Notes: generated by a model not told the origin, from the letters alone. Shown: positions 10,079 through 18,789, counted from the first letter of the stretch. The stretch: 64,000 nt of DNA from Marinobacter sp. F4206 (GCF_019392195.1 NZ_JAHXKI010000002.1:1550001-1614000), one strand, 5' to 3'. Numbers and translations: made by a program.

Positions 10079-10092
10079 GAAACCAATGTTTA
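10079..10092. promoter_or_regulatory. Candidate PsrA-type operator upstream of fadE
   Basis: The sequence GAAACCAATGTTTA fits the PsrA pattern G/CAAAC-N2-4-GTTTG/C with one end base off. It lies 94 bp upstream of the FadE start. PsrA is a fatty-acid-responsive TetR repressor of beta-oxidation genes in pseudomonads. No psrA gene is in this window, so this rests on the motif alone. Confidence 0.45.
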
Positions 10093-10186
10093 CCGGACTT
10101 CCGGGACCAGCTTGCAACTGCTCGAACTTTGACCGATGGTTAAGAACAAATCTGGTTGATTTTATTCATGATATGGAGGTCTCCCC

Positions 10187-12688
10187 ATGAGTGTTTTGTT
10201 GCTTCTGATCAGTGCGCTGGTACTGATCTACCTCGGCATTGGCGGTACCACCGCCGCCGCCGTCATGTCCGTCGCCACGGTGGTGGGCCTGTTCCAGGAC
10301 GATTGGCATCTCCTCAGCATCCTGTTCGGCGGCGCCCTGCTGGCACTGGCCCTGATCTTGGTACTGCCCGGAGACCTGCGCCTGAACAAACTCAGCCGAC
10401 CGCTGTTGGGCTGGGTGCGCAGTCGCCTCCCCACGCTCTCGGATACCGAAGCGGAAGCCCTGAAATCCGGCTCGGTGGACTGGGACGGTGAGCTGTTCTC
10501 CGGCAAGCCCGAATGGAACAAGCTGCTCGAGGCTCAGCCGGCGCACCTCACCAGCGAGGAACAGGCGTTTCTGGACGGTCCGGTGGAAAAGCTCTGCGGC
10601 ATGCTGGATGACTGGAAAATCACCCATGAACAGTACGATCTGCCGGAAAAAGTGTGGAAATTCATCCGTGAGAAGGGCTTCTTCGGACTGGTGATCCCCA
10701 AAGAGGACGGCGGCCTGGGATTCTCCAATACCGCGCACTCCGAGATCGTGATGAAAATTTCCACCCGCAGCGTCTCGGCGGCAGTGACCGTGATGGTGCC
10801 CAACTCGCTCGGCCCGGGCGAGTTGCTGATGCACTATGGCACCGATGCGCAGAAGCAGCATTATTTGCCCCGACTGGCCAAGGGCGAAGAAATTCCCTGC
10901 TTCGCCCTGACCTCGCCGGTCGCCGGTTCGGACGCCGGCGCCATCCCTGACAAGGGCATCGTCTGCAAGGGCGAATGGGAAGGCAAGGAAGTGCTGGGCC
11001 TGAAGGTCACCTGGAACAAGCGCTACATCACCCTGGCACCGGTGGCCACCCTCATCGGCCTGGCCATCAAGGTCTATGATCCGGACAAGCTGCTTGGTGG
11101 TGACGATGAGGTTGGCGTGACCTGCGTCATGGTCCCCCGTGAAACCGAGGGCGCAAACGCCGGCGCCCGGCACCTGCCGATGAACACCGTGTTCATGAAC
11201 GGGCCTACCTGGGGCACCGATGTGTTCATTCCCATGGAGCAGGTCATTGGCGGCCAGGAGATGCTGGGCAAGGGCTGGACCATGCTGCTGGAATGCCTGT
11301 CTATCGGCCGTTCCATCTCCCTGCCGGCGCTGGGCACCGGGGCTGGCAAGGTGGCGAGCCTGGCGACGGGTTCCTACGCCTACACCCGGGAACAGTTCGG
11401 GCGCTCCATCAGCCAGTTCGAGGGCGTGCAGGAAGCCCTGGAACCCATTGCCGGCTACACCTACATGATGGACGCCGCCCGCCTGCTGACCTCCGGCATG
11501 CTGGACCGGGGTGTGCGGCCATCGGTCCCCTCGGCGGTGCTGAAGTACCGCAATACCGACCTGATGCGCGAAGTCATCAACCATGCCATGGACGTGGTTG
11601 CCGGCCGCGGGGTGATCACCGGTCCTCGCAACTTCCTGGCCCGGGCCTATCAGGCCGTGCCCATCGGTATTACCGTGGAAGGCGCCAACATTCTCACCCG
11701 CAGCCTGATGATCTTCGGCCAGGGCGCCATTCGCTGCCACCCCTTCATCGTCGAGGAAATCGAAGCCGCGGGCATGGACGATGAGGACCAGGCCGCCAGG
11801 AAGTTCGACGGCATCTTTTACCGGCACCTCGCCCACACCACCCGCAATGCCCTTCGGGCGCTGTTGCTCGGACTCTCCCGTGGGTGGCTGGAATCGGTTC
11901 CCAGACAGGGCAACATCAAATCGAGCTACCGTCAGCTGGCCCGGTTCTCGGCGGCCTTTGCGCTGATGACTGACGTTACCCTGCTGACCGTCGGTGGCGG
12001 TCTCAAGGCTCGTCAACGTCTGTCTGGCCGGATGGCCGACTGCCTGACCCACCTTTACTACGCCACGGCGGTGATCAAGCAATGGCATGAAGAGGGCTAT
12101 CCAGACGATCAGCGCCCGCTCGTGGAGTGGAGCCTGCAGACCTGTCTGCGGGACCTGCAGGCGTCCATGCGCGAGGCCATCATCAACTTCCCGGTGGTGG
12201 CGCTTCGCTGGCCGTTGCGCATTCTCGTATTCCCATTGGGCGCAACCGGCCTGAATGGTCCGAATGACAAGCTCGGCACCGCCGTCGCCAACAGCATCGT
12301 CAAAGACACGCCACTGCGCCAGCGCATCAGCCGTGGCAGCTACATAAACACCGATCCAGACGATCCACTGGGCCGTGTGCTGAATGCTTATCGTCTCGCC
12401 AACGAAACCCACGAAATGCGCGACCGGCTGCACGAGGCCATGCGCAACCGGGACGAAGACGAGCTGGGTGGCATCGATCTGCTGATGGGTCATCAGCGCA
12501 AAGAGCTGGTGGACTGGGCCTGCGCCCAGGGCGTGGTGAAAGCAGACGAATGCGACAAGCTACTGGAGGCTCTGACCGCGCTGTACGATGTGATCCGTGT
12601 GGATGCCTTCGAGGGCGAGGGCCTGAAGGCGCTGTCCCGCTGCGCCAAGGGTAAGCGCAAGGTGGTGGAACGCCCGCCCAGGGACTAG
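10187..12688 (+). CDS. fadE: Long acyl-CoA dehydrogenase FadE
   Basis: This 833-residue enzyme catalyses the first step of fatty acid beta-oxidation, oxidising acyl-CoA to trans-2-enoyl-CoA. It has the FadE layout: N-terminal hydrophobic segments (about 1-65) that tether it to the membrane, then an acyl-CoA dehydrogenase core (SEEQAFLDGPVEKL, CFALTSPVAGSDAGAI, YAYTREQFGRSISQFEG) and a long C-terminal DUF1974-type extension. E. coli FadE is 814 residues. GGAGGT precedes the ATG. The gene is monocistronic; a strong hairpin follows the stop codon. Confidence 0.95.
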   Translation: MSVLLLLISALVLIYLGIGGTTAAAVMSVATVVGLFQDDWHLLSILFGGALLALALILVLPGDLRLNKLSRPLLGWVRSRLPTLSDTEAEALKSGSVDWDGELFSGKPEWNKLLEAQPAHLTSEEQAFLDGPVEKLCGMLDDWKITHEQYDLPEKVWKFIREKGFFGLVIPKEDGGLGFSNTAHSEIVMKISTRSVSAAVTVMVPNSLGPGELLMHYGTDAQKQHYLPRLAKGEEIPCFALTSPVAGSDAGAIPDKGIVCKGEWEGKEVLGLKVTWNKRYITLAPVATLIGLAIKVYDPDKLLGGDDEVGVTCVMVPRETEGANAGARHLPMNTVFMNGPTWGTDVFIPMEQVIGGQEMLGKGWTMLLECLSIGRSISLPALGTGAGKVASLATGSYAYTREQFGRSISQFEGVQEALEPIAGYTYMMDAARLLTSGMLDRGVRPSVPSAVLKYRNTDLMREVINHAMDVVAGRGVITGPRNFLARAYQAVPIGITVEGANILTRSLMIFGQGAIRCHPFIVEEIEAAGMDDEDQAARKFDGIFYRHLAHTTRNALRALLLGLSRGWLESVPRQGNIKSSYRQLARFSAAFALMTDVTLLTVGGGLKARQRLSGRMADCLTHLYYATAVIKQWHEEGYPDDQRPLVEWSLQTCLRDLQASMREAIINFPVVALRWPLRILVFPLGATGLNGPNDKLGTAVANSIVKDTPLRQRISRGSYINTDPDDPLGRVLNAYRLANETHEMRDRLHEAMRNRDEDELGGIDLLMGHQRKELVDWACAQGVVKADECDKLLEALTALYDVIRVDAFEGEGLKALSRCAKGKRKVVERPPRD

Positions 12689-12699
12689 CGGGCAAGCAC

Positions 12700-12726
12700 G
12701 ACCGGGCCAGCCTGACTGGCCCGGTC
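12700..12726. terminator. Hairpin between convergent fadE and small secreted gene
   Basis: An 11-bp perfect stem (GACCGGGCCAG / CTGGCCCGGTC) with a 5-nt loop lies between two converging genes. No T-tract follows on either side, so it may act as a bidirectional or assisted terminator. Confidence 0.6.
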
Positions 12727-12736
12727 ACTCCGGCAA

Positions 12737-13042
12737 TTACTGATCAAGAATGTCGATGATTTCCCGGGTATCCTTGATGATCGTGTAGACCCGGTCCTCG
12801 ATTTCCACACGCTGGCGGCGGCCGTCGATGTCGCGGATGTCACCGTAGTGCAGCAAATCCCGGTCAAAGTAATCCCCTTCCCGGTAGTTCAACTTCTTCT
12901 GCCAACCCGGCGGCAGTGGCTGGCCCCGCTCGACCTTTTTTTGCAGGCCCGGCGGCAGCTGTTCACCCTGAGGTGACTTGGCCATGGCGGGGGCGGCGCC
13001 GATCATCAGCGCTCCGAGGGCAAACATCAGAATGGACTTCAT
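12737..13042 (-). CDS. Small secreted PPG-QKK protein (RcnB-like)
   Basis: This small protein of about 101 residues has a signal peptide (MKSILMFALGALMIGAAPAMA). The mature part has tandem motifs PPGLQKKVERGQ and PPGWQKKLNYREG, then a C-terminal IEDRVYTIIKDTREIIDILDQ. The layout resembles RcnB/anomalous-homeobox-type periplasmic proteins, but the function is unknown. The histidine-rich protein at 15180-15647 shares both the N-terminal PPG-QK repeat and the C-terminal I..TRE(I/L)I motif, so the two are paralogues. The start at 13042 (ATG) is preferred over a TTG two codons upstream. Confidence 0.8.
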   Translation of the reverse strand: MKSILMFALGALMIGAAPAMAKSPQGEQLPPGLQKKVERGQPLPPGWQKKLNYREGDYFDRDLLHYGDIRDIDGRRQRVEIEDRVYTIIKDTREIIDILDQ

Positions 13043-13146
13043 ATTCAACCAACTCCTTACATCTGGCGATTCCGGTAAGTTAACACGGCATGGAACCCAA
13101 TGACGTTAACGCTCATTCATGGCCAAAAGTTCCGGATGGTTCCGCT

Positions 13147-14088
13147 TCACTCACCCCGCAGACCGCCCCGGATCGCTTCATCCACCAGCCAGCGCCGGAG
13201 CAGCTGGAGCCCCCGCTCCCGGCGCCGACTGGTTTTCCAGGCAAAGTAGAACCGGTCCCCGGTCATCACCGGATGACACGGCAGGCGAACAAAATCCTCC
13301 GAGTCCTGACGGGTACTGAGCATGTAGTCGTTGGTCAGAACAATGCCCTGGTGGAAACGCGCAGCTTCCAGCGCCAGCAGCATGTGACTGAAATGCTGGA
13401 TGCTCGCGTCCGGAGGAATCCGCCGGTCCACCGCGCGGTACCAGGCGTCCCAGTCCCCCGCCGCCTTCTCGAAAATACTGTGGGTGGATAACAGCGGAAA
13501 TCGTGACACTTCCTCCACCGACATGGGCACATCTTCGGAATCCGGGCCTTCCCGACCCAGCTCACGGCGAATTTTCTGCCAGTAATCCTGACTGCACACC
13601 GGAAACAGGCGCTCCACGTACAGCAGCTCATAACTGTAGGCCGGCGACCCCTTGTGAATAGTGATAAAGCAGTCCGCCACCCGGTCCGACAACACCGGAC
13701 TCTGGATGCTCATCTCCAGTGCCAACTCCACCTGCGGATGTAGGCGCTGAAGATCAGGCAATCGCGGTACCAGCCAGCGCACCGCGAAGGAACTGAAAAC
13801 CGACAGGCGCAGCCGCGACTCCTCATGGCCCAGCAACTGTTCACTGGCCCGTTCGATCTGCAACAGCGCCGAACTGATGCCCTCCAGGTACTGACGCCCC
13901 TCGTCGGTGAGCGTAAGCGTCCGACCGCTGCGCCAGAACAGCCTCTCGCCCAGGTAGGTTTCCAGCTGTTTGATCTGATGACTGACCGCACTCTGGCTGA
14001 CCGCCAGCTCCTCCGCAGCCAACGAAAAGCTGTTGAGTCGGGCGACGGCCTCGAAAACCGGCAAGGATTTCAGGGGTGGCAGCTTCAT
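13147..14088 (-). CDS. LysR family transcriptional regulator (GcvA-like)
   Basis: This 313-residue regulator has an N-terminal winged helix-turn-helix (FSLAAEELAVSQSAVSHQIKQLE, about 22-44) and a type 2 periplasmic-binding-fold effector domain. The leading LPPLKSLPVFEAVARL is typical of the GcvA/AmpR branch. It is divergent from the DMT transporter at 14321, so that gene is its probable target, with the shared 230-bp gap as control region. The effector is unknown. Confidence 0.9.
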   Translation of the reverse strand: MKLPPLKSLPVFEAVARLNSFSLAAEELAVSQSAVSHQIKQLETYLGERLFWRSGRTLTLTDEGRQYLEGISSALLQIERASEQLLGHEESRLRLSVFSSFAVRWLVPRLPDLQRLHPQVELALEMSIQSPVLSDRVADCFITIHKGSPAYSYELLYVERLFPVCSQDYWQKIRRELGREGPDSEDVPMSVEEVSRFPLLSTHSIFEKAAGDWDAWYRAVDRRIPPDASIQHFSHMLLALEAARFHQGIVLTNDYMLSTRQDSEDFVRLPCHPVMTGDRFYFAWKTSRRRERGLQLLRRWLVDEAIRGGLRGE

Positions 14089-14163
14089 TATCTATTTTTA
14101 TAATACCTATTCAATTTAGATCATTTTATCGGATAGTAATTCATCCATAGACTTCACTTCCAC

Positions 14164-14285
14164 AGTCTGAGAGCGGGTCGGCCGGATCCTTTCCAAAATG
14201 CTCGTAGCCATGGATGGCGGAGAGCAAGTGTACAGGGACGTATTCACAACGGTTTTGGAAAGGATCCGGCCGACTCGCTCAGACT
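14164..14285. repeat. Folded intergenic repeat, copy B (inverted orientation)
   Basis: Arms of about 33-35 nt (14164-14198 and 14253-14285) are complementary except for a short bulge, and they enclose a 54-nt core (14199-14252). Read on the minus strand, the core has the same layout as copies A and C: a TACGTCCCTGTA mini-hairpin and the GCCATCCATGGC palindrome. The outer arms share no sequence with the other copies beyond the inner TTCC-AAA segment. It sits between a LysR gene and its divergent transporter, ending 35 nt before the latter's start. Confidence 0.85.
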
Positions 14286-14320
14286 CCGAGTCAGGCGCAA
14301 GCTGCAATGAGGTGAAGGAT

Positions 14321-15223
14321 ATGTCAGGAAAAACCGTCAACAGTGCGATTCTATTGCTGGTGATTGGCAACGCCATGGCGCTGATCTCCGACGTCTTCAT
14401 CAAACTGCTGGAGCCAGGCGCGCCGGTGTTCCAGTTTGCCTTCCTGCGCTGCGTGATCACACTGCTGTTCCTGCTGCCCCTGGCCGGACAACTGAACCGC
14501 AAGCGCCTGTTCGCAGGATTCAGGATTCACGCCTTTCGGGCCCACATCCACCTGGCCGGCATTCTGTGCATGGTCATAGCGCTGGGCAACCTGCCACTGG
14601 CCACCGCCAACGCGGTGTTCTACGCCGCCCCCATTCTCGTGATGGTGCTGTCCGTCGTCCTGTTTCGGGAACGGCTGACCCCGCTGAGCGTGAGTGCAGT
14701 ATTCAGTGGATTTGCCGGCATCGTGGTCATCCTGAGGCCGGTAGAGTTCAACTGGGCGGCTGTGGCAGCACTGGGATCGGCCTTCGCGCTGGCGATCAAC
14801 GCGGTCATGGTGCGGCGGTTGCCCAAGAAGCAGTCCACTGTGCACAAGCTGTTCCTGAACTACCTGCTGATCCTGCCCGCTGCCGGCGCCCTCGCCTGGT
14901 GGGAAGGTGCAGCCTGGGACTCCGGCATATTGATCAGCGCCCTGGGCTCATCCCTGTTCATACTCGGTTACAACATCACCGTGTTGCTGGCCTACCAGCA
15001 GGTGGACGCCAACCAGGTCACCAGTGCCGAGTACACCGGCCTGATCTGGGCCGTGGGCATAGGCTGGGTCGGATTCAACGAGGTTCCCGATCTCTGGTTC
15101 CTGGCCGGCAGCCTGATGATCGTGGTGCCGCTGATCCTGATCGGACTGCAGCACCGTCGCAAGGAGCCGGCCAGGGGCTTCAACGGTGGGAAGGTTCAAT
15201 TAGCTCACGAGTATTGTGAATGA
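14321..15223 (+). CDS. DMT superfamily transporter (EamA)
   Basis: This transporter of about 300 residues has two EamA repeats (NSAILLLVIGNAMALISDVFIKLLEP, later WAAVAALGSAFALAINAVMVRR). The start is placed at 14321, where AGGTGAAGG precedes the ATG. An upstream in-frame start at 14198 would run through the folded repeat. The neighbouring divergent LysR gene probably controls it. The 3' end overlaps the convergent histidine-rich gene by 44 bp. Confidence 0.88.
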   Translation: MSGKTVNSAILLLVIGNAMALISDVFIKLLEPGAPVFQFAFLRCVITLLFLLPLAGQLNRKRLFAGFRIHAFRAHIHLAGILCMVIALGNLPLATANAVFYAAPILVMVLSVVLFRERLTPLSVSAVFSGFAGIVVILRPVEFNWAAVAALGSAFALAINAVMVRRLPKKQSTVHKLFLNYLLILPAAGALAWWEGAAWDSGILISALGSSLFILGYNITVLLAYQQVDANQVTSAEYTGLIWAVGIGWVGFNEVPDLWFLAGSLMIVVPLILIGLQHRRKEPARGFNGGKVQLAHEYCE

Positions 15224-15647
15224 TCCGGGCGACCCGATACTCCGGGGGCACATGCCCATCGAAGCCGATATGAACCCGGTACTCCCGGTGGTAATGGCGC
15301 CGGTCGTGCCGTCGGGGCTTATGATGGTGCCGTTTGTGGGGGTGCCGGTACGAGTGCCTGTCCCGGTGATGATGGCCACGATCATAGCGACTGTAATGGT
15401 CGCGGTCCCGCTTGTGGTACTTCCGCTGGTGCTTATCCTTGTGCCGGCGACCCCGGTCGTGGTGATCGCGCCGATAGTGCGCCTTCAGGAATTCTTTCTT
15501 CTGGTGGCCCGGAGGCATTGCCTTGCCCCGGTCCAGCTGTTTCTGGATACCCGGCGGATGCCCTCCGTCCCGGTACCCGTCTGCCATAGCCGGTGCGGTA
15601 GTCATCAGCAGGGTGGCAACGCAGCTTCCAATCAGTAATCGTTTCAT
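15180..15647 (-). CDS. Histidine/arginine-rich secreted protein (paralogue of 12737-13042)
   Basis: This 155-residue protein has a signal peptide (MKRLLIGSCVATLLMTTAPAMA) followed by GHPPGIQKQLDRGKAMPPGHQKK, the same tandem motif as its paralogue. A central tract of about 80 residues is dominated by His, Arg, Lys, Asp and Tyr (for example HHHRDRHSYRHPHKRHHH). The C-terminus VARIIHNTRELIEPSHR again matches the paralogue. Such a tract suggests binding of metal or polyanions in the periplasm; this is inference. AGGAGA precedes the ATG at 15647; the longer upstream reading lacks a signal peptide start. Confidence 0.82.
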   Translation of the reverse strand: MKRLLIGSCVATLLMTTAPAMADGYRDGGHPPGIQKQLDRGKAMPPGHQKKEFLKAHYRRDHHDRGRRHKDKHQRKYHKRDRDHYSRYDRGHHHRDRHSYRHPHKRHHHKPRRHDRRHYHREYRVHIGFDGHVPPEYRVARIIHNTRELIEPSHR

Positions 15648-15805
15648 CTTGATTCTCCTGTCCTTCAGGAAACGGGATGGGCAGGTACACACGTCTCCTG
15701 CGCCTCCTGAATTCAGACTATCGAACCGGGCGTAAAAGTCAGCCGCGAACCATGAGCTTTGCACGAACTTTACGGAAGCTGCGCCGGACTTGACGTTCTC
15801 CGGGG

Positions 15806-16381
15806 TCAGGTGTCGCGTTCGGCGTCAGAACGCAGGTGGGTCTCGATGGCGAAGGTGTGCGGACAGGCATCCCCGAGAGCGCGCAGAGAATCCGCCAGGC
15901 GCAGCAGGTATTCCGAGTTGGGGCCGCTCGGTCCGGCCGCGCCGGCAATCTGGCGAGCAATCTCGGCATCCGGCGCATGGCCGAGGAAGGCTTCGTTGTC
16001 TTGCGTGGCGATGTACACCAGGCCTTCACACTCGCCGCCATCTTCAAAGGTCATGGTGGTGGCGAACCGCAGGTAACCATTCTTCTCACGCACGTCCAGG
16101 TGTTCGAAAACGGTGGGCGACACCCGGTACGCCATTCCCTTGCAAGCGGCACCCGGGCTCTCGATCAGCGTGACGACACGGCCCGGGGCTTCCGGGGTGC
16201 CCCGGTGATCATGAGACCCTTGCCAGAACCGGCGCTCCCAACCATGAATGGTGGCCGGGCGTTGTTCCAGGAAGGGGAAATCCACCTTGTAGATGAGCGA
16301 GCCATAGCCGAACAGCCAGATGGAGGACACACCCTCGAAGTTCTGGCGCGTTCGGTTGTGTTCGATGGTGTTCGCGGGCAT
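15806..16381 (-). CDS. chaC: ChaC-family gamma-glutamylcyclotransferase
   Basis: This 191-residue cytosolic enzyme is of the ChaC type, which cleaves glutathione to 5-oxoproline and Cys-Gly. The family signature WLFGYGSLIYK is near residue 23, followed by the substrate-loop segment RRFWQGSHDHRGTPEAPGRVVTL typical of ChaC. AAGAGAG lies before the ATG. It is 40 bp downstream of the marC-like gene on the same strand and may be co-transcribed. Confidence 0.9.
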   Translation of the reverse strand: MPANTIEHNRTRQNFEGVSSIWLFGYGSLIYKVDFPFLEQRPATIHGWERRFWQGSHDHRGTPEAPGRVVTLIESPGAACKGMAYRVSPTVFEHLDVREKNGYLRFATTMTFEDGGECEGLVYIATQDNEAFLGHAPDAEIARQIAGAAGPSGPNSEYLLRLADSLRALGDACPHTFAIETHLRSDAERDT

Positions 16382-16421
16382 ACAGCTCTCTTGGCAAAAA
16401 CTTCAGGAATGCCCTTTTACT

Positions 16422-17054
16422 CTATGTGGCGGCAATGAAACCCGCAATACCCGTGAGCACGATTTCAGCGGCCATGGCCGACAGAATCAGGCCACTGATT
16501 TTCGACAGGATATTGAGGCCGGTTTTGCCCAGAGCCTTTTCCAGGTAGCCCGACAGCCGCAACAGCACCGCCAGGATCAACAGCCCGGACACCAGCCCCA
16601 GCAAACCGCCGGTCACTTCCGGCACGGATTTAAGTTCCGCGCCGTAGACCAGGATGGCACCGATGGTCGCCGGGCCGATCATTACCGGAATGGCCAGGGG
16701 CACCACCGCGATGTCATCGCGGTCCTCCTCGGGCAGGCCGGTGGCGTGGTTGCGGGTACCGCTGGTAACCAGGCTGATGGCCGTCAGGAAAAGCAGCGTG
16801 CCGGCACCAATCCGGAAGGAGTTGAGCGTGATGCCCACGGCATTGAACAGCAGCGGGCCGGCAAAGAACAGCACGAGTCCCAGCACAAACGCGGAAATAC
16901 AGGCGCGCCGGATGATGGATGCCTTTTCCGCAGCCGGCAGGCCGCGGGTGAGCGCAAGAAACATGGTGACCACAAAGAACGGCGCCAGCAGGAACAGAAA
17001 ACGAATCGTGCTGCTGATAAAGGTGGAGACAAAGGTTTCAAGCATTCCGGGCAT
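16422..17054 (-). CDS. MarC family integral membrane protein
   Basis: This 210-residue protein has six hydrophobic segments in the MarC/NAAT arrangement. The conserved PLAIPVMIGPATIGAIL segment is near residue 95, followed by the second repeat half KISGLILSAMAAEIVLTGI at the C-terminus. The family's transport role is unclear and the old link to antibiotic resistance is not supported. The start could be 17054 or the ATG three codons later (17045). Confidence 0.9.
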   Translation of the reverse strand: MPGMLETFVSTFISSTIRFLFLLAPFFVVTMFLALTRGLPAAEKASIIRRACISAFVLGLVLFFAGPLLFNAVGITLNSFRIGAGTLLFLTAISLVTSGTRNHATGLPEEDRDDIAVVPLAIPVMIGPATIGAILVYGAELKSVPEVTGGLLGLVSGLLILAVLLRLSGYLEKALGKTGLNILSKISGLILSAMAAEIVLTGIAGFIAAT

Positions 17055-17135
17055 TCCGACAGTTGATGAAAGCCGGCAAGTCTAGTCGCCTTAAGGATTT
17101 TTTGCCGTAAGGAAGTGAACGTATCCCACCCCGTG

Positions 17136-17966
17136 TCACCGGGCCGGGCTGACAAAGACCCAGTTGGTGGCCACGTCATCGCACACGATAATGTCGCGAT
17201 TGATGGCGTCGCACAGGGACAGGGTTTCTGGCATCTTTTGATGGTAGCGGGCTTTCACCGCCAGGGTCTGCTTGTCCTGCTTCAACAGCTGGAAGGTGCG
17301 CTCCATCCGTGTCGCAAAGTCCACGCCACCGGCTTCCAGGGTCTGAAACGCATTGTAGAACGCGGTAAAGCTCATGGTGTTGGCACCCAGGCCAATGCCC
17401 ACCATCTTTGGAATGTAGCGGTCGTAGGCCCTGGACAGGTAACGCCTGACCGCTGGTTCGTCGGTACGGTCGCCGTCGAAGGAACTCAGGCCCAGTCGGT
17501 TGTCGCGGTCCAGAACGCCCGGCGCCAGCTCACTGTTCGGCCGGTTCAGGGCCAGGTCAAAATGCCGGTCAGGGCAAACGATGCGCTCCGCCTGCAGGCG
17601 ACAGTCGGCCAATCGGCCCGGACCCGCCGGCGGTGTTGTTTCAGGTTCGGGAGCCGGTTCGGAGGCCCGGGTTGCCGGAGACGGTGCTGTCGATGATGCC
17701 GACCGGCCCGTCGCGCTGTCCGCATCGGGCACCTGCAGACCGAGCCGTCGGGCGGGGCCACGGAGCAACAACGCCTGAACCTGCGGCTCATTGCGCCTGA
17801 AATCGGCCTGCGAGGGCAACCCCTGCCCCGCGCCTTCGGCAATCACCTCACAATAGAGTCGCTCAAGATCCGTCCTGGCACTCTGCTGACAGCTCTCCTG
17901 GGCAGCGACGAACTGGCTGGACAGACCAATCAGCAGCGCGACGGTCAGTGCGGCACTACGGCTCAT
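17136..17966 (-). CDS. Hypothetical secreted protein
   Basis: I do not recognise this 276-residue protein. It has a signal peptide (MSRSAALTVALLIGLSSQFVAA), an N-terminal Cys-containing segment (ESCQQSARTDLERLYCEVIAEG) and a Pro/Ala/Ser/Glu-rich linker (about 85-120). A globular C-terminal part starts at DCRLQAERIVCPDRHFDLA and ends in CDAINRDIIVCDDVATNWVFVSPAR. The paired cysteines suggest disulfides in the periplasm. The start at 17966 is favoured by the signal peptide. It overlaps the 3' end of the upstream TetR gene by 11 bp, so the two are probably translationally coupled. Confidence 0.75.
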   Translation of the reverse strand: MSRSAALTVALLIGLSSQFVAAQESCQQSARTDLERLYCEVIAEGAGQGLPSQADFRRNEPQVQALLLRGPARRLGLQVPDADSATGRSASSTAPSPATRASEPAPEPETTPPAGPGRLADCRLQAERIVCPDRHFDLALNRPNSELAPGVLDRDNRLGLSSFDGDRTDEPAVRRYLSRAYDRYIPKMVGIGLGANTMSFTAFYNAFQTLEAGGVDFATRMERTFQLLKQDKQTLAVKARYHQKMPETLSLCDAINRDIIVCDDVATNWVFVSPAR

Positions 17967-18576
17967 CGCGCTGCCCCAGGACGATCCGGGCCATGAGGTC
18001 TTCGATCCGCCGGATAGTGGCCTCATCGCCCTTCTTGCCCGTCAGTACCACCTGGGATCCGATGGTTGCCACATACAGCAGCAGGGAAAGGTCCCGAACC
18101 TTCTGGGGGTCACTGCTCAGGCGTCCGAACAACGTGCAGTTCTGGCTGATGCGGGCAGCGTCCACCTGGGTGACCAGTTCGGCGGCGTAGTCGTGGCGGC
18201 GGGCATAATCCCGGACCGCCAGCTCTACCTGCAGGCGGCGGATATTACGGGAGGCATCCGTTAGCAACAGCTCCAGAATCTGGCGAAGCTCCGTTTCCAC
18301 GTCGCCCCCTCTGGGCTTCCAGTACTGCAGTTCGTGAAGGCGCCGGTCGCGCCAGCGGTCGAGAAAGCTGACCACCAGATCCTCGTGGTCGCGGAAGTGC
18401 CAATAGAAGCTGCCGCGTGTCACGCCCAGCTTCTTGGCCAGCGTCAGCACCCGCAGTTGACTGAAGCCGCCAGCGGCCACCTCACCAGCGGCGGCATCGA
18501 GCCAGTCATCCCGGGTGAGCTGATTTTTCTCCGACGCGTTTCGGCCACGGCGTTTTGGGGTCTGGGCTTCCTTCAT
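17956..18576 (-). CDS. TetR family transcriptional regulator
   Basis: This 206-residue repressor-type protein has a helix-turn-helix near residues 40-62 (VLTLAKKLGVTRGSFYWHFRDHEDLV). It is divergent from the five-gene beta-oxidation operon beginning at 18790. Two operator-like palindromes in the shared gap (18678-18713) make it the probable acyl-CoA-sensing regulator of that operon and of itself. The ligand is not known. Confidence 0.9.
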   Translation of the reverse strand: MKEAQTPKRRGRNASEKNQLTRDDWLDAAAGEVAAGGFSQLRVLTLAKKLGVTRGSFYWHFRDHEDLVVSFLDRWRDRRLHELQYWKPRGGDVETELRQILELLLTDASRNIRRLQVELAVRDYARRHDYAAELVTQVDAARISQNCTLFGRLSSDPQKVRDLSLLLYVATIGSQVVLTGKKGDEATIRRIEDLMARIVLGQRDEP

Positions 18577-18677
18577 TCCGGAATCGGGTCCTGCGCTTGT
18601 CGGTCTGATCGGGGTTGCACCGGCATTCTACATCAACGGAATCGGCAACACTGAAATCGTTGACCACACTCAAAACA

Positions 18678-18713
18678 TACATTAGTGTACGGACAAACAA
18701 TACACCAGTGTAT
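18678..18713. promoter_or_regulatory. Tandem operator-like palindromes (TetR / beta-oxidation operon)
   Basis: Two related palindromic sites, TACATTAGTGTA (18678-18689) and ATACACCAGTGTAT (18700-18713), lie with centres 23 bp apart, about two helical turns. They sit in the 213-bp gap between the divergent TetR and beta-oxidation genes, 76 bp before the latter's start. They are the best candidates for the TetR-family binding sites. Confidence 0.65.
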
Positions 18714-18789
18714 GGAGATTTCAAGATGGGTCTCCACGCGCCTCTGATCACCCTTCATCACAACGACATCAGTACCAGGGAGCTGCCAC

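Noticed and set aside
10166..12493. A 775-codon open frame on the minus strand opposite fadE
   Set aside because: It mirrors the codon bias of the high-GC fadE gene, shows no family motifs, and is rich in His/Gln/Gly as is usual for antisense shadows.
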